From positions 1 through 9,604 of the forward strand of contig JAIDLO010000053.1 in the NCBI GenBank assembly GCA_029050995.1: DNA of 9,604 nucleotides, read 5' to 3'. This DNA is from Eubacterium sp. Its GTDB lineage: Bacteria; Bacillota; Clostridia; Oscillospirales; Acutalibacteraceae. The notes under the pieces are model-generated. The model was not told the origin of the DNA. It did not search any database and saw nothing but the letters and a program-made list of their open reading frames with translations. The position numbers and the translations under genes were made by a program. Shown in pieces: positions 5,802-9,604 of the stretch (position 1 is its first letter; each line of letters opens with the position of its first letter).

Positions 5802-5848
5802 TTAGTCAATCAAGAGTTGAACAAAATGCACGACTCTTGGGTGGCTAA
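5802..5848 (+). repeat. 47-bp inverted repeat in the bceA leader, related to the element at 1103-1382
   Basis: TTAGTCAATCAAGAGTTG (5802-5819) pairs with 5831-5848 across an 11-base loop. As RNA, 17 of 18 positions can pair if G-U pairs are counted. The left arm (5803-5827) matches 1103-1127 of the large element at 21 of 25 positions, and all four differences are C to T. The right arm resembles 1363-1382. No T tract follows, so it is not a terminator. The repeat would form the 5' end of the bceA mRNA, ending 5 bases before the ribosome binding site. Confidence 0.7.
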
Positions 5849-5868
5849 CAAATAAAGGAGGAATTCGA

Positions 5869-6633
5869 ATGAATATCTTAGAGGTACATGCGCTCAGAAA
5901 GGTTTATACAACTCGTTTAGGTGCAAACAAGGTTGAAGCACTTAAGAATGTTTCTTTCAGCGTTGGTATGGGCGAATATGTTGCCATAATGGGCGAATCG
6001 GGAAGCGGTAAAACAACGCTTCTGAATATCCTTGCTGCGCTTGATAAGCCAACAAGCGGAAGTGTAAAGCTTGCAGGAGCGGAGCTTTCAAACATTAAAG
6101 AAAAAAGTATTGCGGCTTTCAGAAGAGATAATCTTGGCTTTGTTTTTCAGGATTTTAATTTGCTTGATACTTTTTCTTTGGAGGATAATATTTATCTTCC
6201 GCTTGTGCTTGCAGGGTTTAAGCACAATGAAATGAAGAAAAGGCTTATGCCTATTGCAAACCAGCTTGGCATAGCAGGCTTGCTGAAAAAATATCCGTAT
6301 GAGGTTTCGGGCGGTCAGAAGCAGCGTGCGGCAGTTGCAAGAGCGCTGATAACCGATCCTAAAATCGTTCTTGCCGATGAACCAACGGGTGCGCTTGATT
6401 CAAAGGCATCTGATGAGCTTCTCAGATTGTTTTCGCAGATTAATGAAATCGGGCAGACAATTCTTATGGTAACCCATTCTGTTAAGGCTGCAAGTCACGC
6501 AGGCAGAGTGCTGTTTATTAAAGACGGCGAAGTGTTCCATCAGCTTTACAGAGGCTCGTCAACAAATGAGGAATTCTATCAGAAAATTTCCGATACCTTA
6601 ACATTGCTTGCAACAGGTGGTGACGGAAGATGA
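5869..6633 (+). CDS. bceA: ABC transporter ATPase, BceA/YxdL-like
   Basis: This 254-residue ATPase has every catalytic motif: Walker A GESGSGKT (42-49), Q-loop Gln94 (FVFQDFN), signature VSGGQ (146-150), Walker B IVLADEP (166-172), D-loop ALDS (175-178) and the switch His203 in VTHS. Length and sequence fit the MacB/LolD branch to which BceA belongs. It would power the permease encoded next, which frees cell-wall precursors from antimicrobial peptides and signals flux to the kinase. AAAGGAGG (5854-5861) lies 7 bases before the ATG, directly after the leader hairpin. Its TGA overlaps the permease ATG (ATGA), which points to translational coupling. Expression is probably controlled by the operator at 5722-5737. 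Confidence 0.94.
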   Translation: MNILEVHALRKVYTTRLGANKVEALKNVSFSVGMGEYVAIMGESGSGKTTLLNILAALDKPTSGSVKLAGAELSNIKEKSIAAFRRDNLGFVFQDFNLLDTFSLEDNIYLPLVLAGFKHNEMKKRLMPIANQLGIAGLLKKYPYEVSGGQKQRAAVARALITDPKIVLADEPTGALDSKASDELLRLFSQINEIGQTILMVTHSVKAASHAGRVLFIKDGEVFHQLYRGSSTNEEFYQKISDTLTLLATGGDGR

Positions 6634-8639
6634 AAACAGGTCTTTATCCCCAGCTTGCATTAAATGGTATTAAAAAGAATAAAAGGCTTTATCTGCCGTA
6701 TATTTTAACCTGTGCAGGTATGGTTATGATGTTTTATATTGTTTCATATCTTGCAAAGGGAGATACGATTACAAAGCTTCGCGGCGGCACGATGATGCAA
6801 TTCTGCCTTATGCTTGGTCTTGGCGTTATCGGTGTTTTCTCGCTTATCTTTTTGTTTTATACAAATTCGTTTTTAATCAGGCGAAGAAAAAAGGAATTTG
6901 GTCTTTATAACATTCTCGGTATGGGAAAGCTGAATCTTGCAATGGTGCTGATTTGGGAAAGCCTTATTGTTTCGGCTGTTTCGCTTGTAAGCGGTGTGTT
7001 CTGCGGTATTCTGTTTTCAAAGCTTGCTGAGCTTCTGATGCTGAATATATTGCAGCTTGAAACCTCTTTTTCATTAAGCATTTCTTTTGATTCTATTGTT
7101 TATACAGTTATTCTTTTTGCAGCTATATTCCTGCTGATTCTGCTTAATACATTAAAGCAAATCAGCGTTTCAAAGCCGATTGAGCTTTTGCGCAGTGAAA
7201 GTGCAGGCGAAAAGCCGCCGAAAGCAAACTGGATTATGGCACTTGCAGGCGTAGCCATTATGGCGCTTGCTTATTATATTGCCGTAACGATTGAATCGCC
7301 TACGGATGCCTTAATGTGGTTTTTCATTGCAGTTATACTTGTTATCATTGCAACCTATCTTTTGTTTATTGCAGGCTCTGTTGCTTTCTGCAAGCTGCTC
7401 CAGAAGAACAAGAATTACTATTACAAAACAAATCATTTCGTTTCCGTTTCCTCTATGCTGTTTCGTATGAAGCGAAACGGGGCAGGGCTTGCATCCATCT
7501 GTATTCTCTGTACAATGGTGCTTGTTATGGTTTCCTCAACGGTCTGCCTTTATATAGGCGAAGAGGATTCACTCAGAAAGCGTTATCCGAGAAATATTTC
7601 AAGTGATGTTACCGTAAGTGAAATTGCAGATTTGAATGCGGATAATTTCAAGCCGATTTCCGATACGGCATTAAAAGTTGTTGAGAAAAACGGCGAGCAG
7701 GCTGAAAATGTATTGAATTACAATTATGCTGTTTTGGATGGCGTTTATAAAGACGGAAAAATCATTACCTCAAAAGTAGAAAGCTTTTCCGATCTTACTA
7801 TGGTTTTCTTTGTTTCGCTGGATGATTATAATAGAATTGCAGGAAAGAATGAAACGCTTACTGATAATGAGGTTCTGATCAGCACAACGAAGAATTTAAA
7901 ATATAAGGAAAATAACATTGAAATAGAGGGCGGAAAAACCTTTGAAATTAAAGGCGAGGTTGATAAGTTTGTTGATAATTATCTTGATGTTATGAATGTG
8001 TCGCCGTCTATCTTTCTTGTTGTAAAAGATTTTGAAGCTGCCGTTTCTCCTATGATGAATCTGGCAGGCTACAAAGGGAATCCGCTTGTTAATCTTCATA
8101 ATTTCTTCGGCTTTGATTTGTCTTGTGCGGAAGAAAAGCAGATTGATATCTACAATACTTTGTGCGAGCAAATGAAGGCAGACGGAAAGCAGATGTCAAA
8201 ATGGGATTGTGCTGCAAATGAGAAAGCAGAATTTTATGAATTATACGGCTCGCTGTTCTTCCTCGGCATTCTGCTTGGTATTGTGTTTATTTTTGCCGCT
8301 GTGCTTATTATTTACTATAAGCAGATTTCGGAGGGCTACGAGGATCAATCCCGCTTTGATATTATGCAAAAGGTTGGTATGAATAAAAAGGAAATCAAAA
8401 AGAGCATTAATTCACAGGTGTTAACTGTATTCTTTATGCCGCTTATTGTTTCGGCAATTCATCTTGGATTTGCCTTTCCTATGATTTATAAAATGCTTCT
8501 AATCTTTGCAATAACGGATTTGGCGTTCCTGATTTATGTAACCTTAGGCTGCTTTGCGGTGTTTACGCTGTCTTATATAATCGTTTATAAGTTTACATCA
8601 AAGGCGTATTATTCAATCGTAAGCGGTGTGAAAGAATAG
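6630..8639 (+). CDS. bceB: ABC transporter permease, BceB/YxdM-like (FtsX-type, ten helices)
   Basis: This 669-residue protein, close to BceB length (about 646), has ten predicted membrane helices at roughly 22-41, 58-83, 103-129, 152-173, 201-220, 228-250, 286-308, 540-563, 595-617 and 623-651. Between helices 7 and 8 is an extracellular domain of about 230 residues (309-538), the signature of BceB permeases and the part thought to contact the peptide or peptide-lipid complex. FtsX-like stretches follow helices 2 and 8 (RRRKKEFGLYNILGMGK at 84-100; DIMQKVGMNKKEIKKS at 577-592); both lie on the cytoplasmic side, where they would meet the ATPase. The start overlaps the bceA stop by 4 bases. 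The expected role is peptide detoxification and sensing; the actual peptide cannot be told from sequence. Confidence 0.92.
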   Translation: MKTGLYPQLALNGIKKNKRLYLPYILTCAGMVMMFYIVSYLAKGDTITKLRGGTMMQFCLMLGLGVIGVFSLIFLFYTNSFLIRRRKKEFGLYNILGMGKLNLAMVLIWESLIVSAVSLVSGVFCGILFSKLAELLMLNILQLETSFSLSISFDSIVYTVILFAAIFLLILLNTLKQISVSKPIELLRSESAGEKPPKANWIMALAGVAIMALAYYIAVTIESPTDALMWFFIAVILVIIATYLLFIAGSVAFCKLLQKNKNYYYKTNHFVSVSSMLFRMKRNGAGLASICILCTMVLVMVSSTVCLYIGEEDSLRKRYPRNISSDVTVSEIADLNADNFKPISDTALKVVEKNGEQAENVLNYNYAVLDGVYKDGKIITSKVESFSDLTMVFFVSLDDYNRIAGKNETLTDNEVLISTTKNLKYKENNIEIEGGKTFEIKGEVDKFVDNYLDVMNVSPSIFLVVKDFEAAVSPMMNLAGYKGNPLVNLHNFFGFDLSCAEEKQIDIYNTLCEQMKADGKQMSKWDCAANEKAEFYELYGSLFFLGILLGIVFIFAAVLIIYYKQISEGYEDQSRFDIMQKVGMNKKEIKKSINSQVLTVFFMPLIVSAIHLGFAFPMIYKMLLIFAITDLAFLIYVTLGCFAVFTLSYIIVYKFTSKAYYSIVSGVKE

Positions 8640-8644
8640 ATTTG

Positions 8645-8651
8645 AAAGGAG
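8645..8651 (+). promoter_or_regulatory. Ribosome binding site that sets the YxeA-like start at 8660
   Basis: AAAGGAG lies 8 bases before ATG 8660. The same frame is open from a TTG at 8642, but that codon overlaps the ribosome binding site region and has none of its own. Confidence 0.8.
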
Positions 8652-8659
8652 AATCTGAT

Positions 8660-8995
8660 ATGAAAAAATCTATTGGAGCCATAATCGGCGCAATGCTTAT
8701 TTTGGGCGGTGTTTTATTCGGCTTGTATCATATGGAAAATTATGATAAGTTTTACTATACAAAGGTTGATAATTCAGCAGTAAGCGAATTGCCTGCGGCT
8801 GATGATATGGATTATGAATATAAGCTGGATAGCTATGATGAAAAGGGAAAGAAAAAATCCCTTAAATTTGAAACCTCAAAAAAACTCAGGCAGGATGCTT
8901 ACTTAATGCTTGAAGTAAGATTAACGGGCGTTCATAAATGGGAAGAGGTAGAGTTTAAAGATTTACCCTCAGAGGTTCAGGAAATCTTAAAATAA
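8660..8995 (+). CDS. yxeA: YxeA-family (DUF1093) small exported or membrane-anchored protein
   Basis: This 111-residue protein has a single N-terminal hydrophobic segment (about 5-24) after two lysines, acting as a signal or anchor. A compact domain follows with YDKFYYTKVDN (28-38), YEYKLDSYDEKGKKKSLKF (about 47-65), an LRQDAYLMLEV stretch and a C-terminal SEVQEIL. This matches the YxeA family in length (B. subtilis YxeA is about 115 residues), in layout and in position, immediately after a BceB-type permease. It starts 20 bp after the permease stop and so belongs to the same operon. It would sit outside the membrane. The family's biochemical role is not established, so a part in peptide resistance is inferred from location alone. 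No lipobox cysteine is seen. Confidence 0.82.
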   Translation: MKKSIGAIIGAMLILGGVLFGLYHMENYDKFYYTKVDNSAVSELPAADDMDYEYKLDSYDEKGKKKSLKFETSKKLRQDAYLMLEVRLTGVHKWEEVEFKDLPSEVQEILK

Positions 8996-9000
8996 GATAT

Positions 9001-9041
9001 AAAAAGAGCCAAGACTGAAAAGTCTTGGCTTTCATTTTTTT
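9001..9041. terminator. Bidirectional terminator between the convergent yxeA-like and unknown genes
   Basis: A perfect 10-bp stem, AGCCAAGACT (9007-9016) with 9021-9030, is closed by a GAAA tetraloop. On the plus strand a T-rich tail follows (seven Ts, 9035-9041). On the minus strand the five As at 9001-9005 read as five Ts. The minus-strand gene's stop codon lies inside the T tract. Confidence 0.9.
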
Positions 9042-9543
9042 ATTGAACTGAATTTTTCTTTTCTTCCTCAAGCTCTGCCATTTCTTTATAAAACGCATTT
9101 GCTTTTACATAAACCATTATAATATCGTGGATATGCTCATAAAGTTCGCCTTCTTTGTAATTTACCTGGATGATTCTTTCGTCATCATCAATGCAGAGCG
9201 GACCTCTTTCATAATCATTAAAGGTTGGCATAATGGAATAGGTTTCCTGTGTTTTAACGATAGAAATGAGCGTTAAATCAGCAGTTGCCGCAACAAAGCC
9301 TTTTTTCTTTGTGTATTTTTCTATGGTTGAAACAGGGCTTTCGTCATTATGCTTTTTTGTGTAGCAGGCATTAATTACCTTCTCTATAAACTTTTCAACC
9401 TCTGCGGCAGAATAAGGCGCTTTTAAAAGCATAACCGTATCAATATCCGCAATGCCGTATTTCTCGCTTTCGCCGCAAGGAATTCCGATTAAGTTTTCAT
9501 CTTTGTCTACATATAAAGAAATTGTATAAAATTCTCTTTCCAT
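9040..9543 (-). CDS. Protein of unknown function, 167 residues
   Basis: I do not recognise this protein. It is soluble, with no signal peptide or membrane segment, acidic overall, and ends in a charged helix (ELEEEKKNSVQ). The N-terminus alternates like a beta-strand (EFYTISLYVDKDENLIGIP). The middle has a helix AAEVEKFIEKVINACY, a lysine-rich stretch (KKHN to YTKKKG), then a segment ADLTLISIVKTQETY. Size and mixed strand/helix pattern would suit a small immunity-like or house-keeping single-domain protein, but no motif settles this. The start at 9543 is chosen because AAGGTG lies 6 bases before it; the same frame is open from 9570 without such a site. It is convergent with the yxeA-like gene. 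A possible promoter on the minus strand (TTGTTT at 9589-9584, TACAAT at 9566-9561) would start transcription within the ribosome binding site, so I do not call it. Confidence 0.75.
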   Translation of the reverse strand: MEREFYTISLYVDKDENLIGIPCGESEKYGIADIDTVMLLKAPYSAAEVEKFIEKVINACYTKKHNDESPVSTIEKYTKKKGFVAATADLTLISIVKTQETYSIMPTFNDYERGPLCIDDDERIIQVNYKEGELYEHIHDIIMVYVKANAFYKEMAELEEEKKNSVQ

Positions 9544-9604
9544 ATTTATCACCTTTTGCAATTGTAACATAGTTCATTGAAAAAAACAACCTTATATGTT
9601 AGAA

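Noticed and set aside
5802..5848. Reading the 47-bp hairpin as a terminator for the kinase gene
   Set aside because: No T tract follows, and a better terminator with six Ts lies at 5744-5789.
9561..9589. Promoter for the minus-strand unknown gene (TTGTTT, 17 bp, extended TACAAT)
   Set aside because: The boxes are reasonable, but the start would fall near 9554, inside the ribosome binding site. The true promoter may lie beyond the window.

Overview
The window looks like chromosomal DNA of an AT-rich, spore-forming Gram-positive bacterium, most likely a gut-type Clostridia (Oscillospirales/Ruminococcaceae-like). The reasons are strong AGGAGG-type ribosome binding sites, a sporulation gene (spoVAC), a Bce-type peptide-sensing and detoxification module known from Firmicutes, and a cytoplasmic family 3 glycoside hydrolase. 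The genus is inference; no rRNA or other marker gene is present.

Layout. Positions 1-40 (minus strand) hold the first 13 codons of an ABC-transporter ATPase, driven by a near-consensus promoter at 74-102. Diverging from it are spoVAC (158-601) and a small SCP2-like lipid-binding protein (692-1021), closed by a strong terminator. A promoter at 1070-1098 is followed by a 280-bp nested inverted-repeat element (1103-1382), which would form almost the whole 5' leader of a GH3 beta-glucosidase gene (1404-3875). That gene ends at a 14-bp-stem terminator.

The second half is a complete Bce/Yxd-type antimicrobial-peptide module: response regulator (4032-4706), short intramembrane-sensing histidine kinase (4721-5710), ABC ATPase (5869-6633), ten-helix permease with a large extracellular domain (6630-8639) and a small YxeA-family protein (8660-8995). 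The order matches the B. subtilis yxdJKLM-yxeA locus. Regulator and kinase have their own promoter and a terminator. The transporter genes have a separate promoter, preceded by a perfect CTTACA-N4-TGTAAG palindrome that fits the known BceR-type operator. By analogy, the permease and kinase would sense a cell-wall-active peptide, the kinase would phosphorylate the regulator, and the regulator would switch on the transporter and YxeA-like gene. A convergent gene of unknown function (9040-9543, minus) shares a bidirectional terminator with the module.

The most unusual signal is a pair of related inverted-repeat elements: a 280-bp one before the glucosidase and a 47-bp one before bceA. Their ends match each other. 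In both places the element fills the space between a -10 box and the ribosome binding site, so the predicted mRNA would begin inside the left arm. They may be related mobile (MITE-like) elements, or a structured 5'-leader family.
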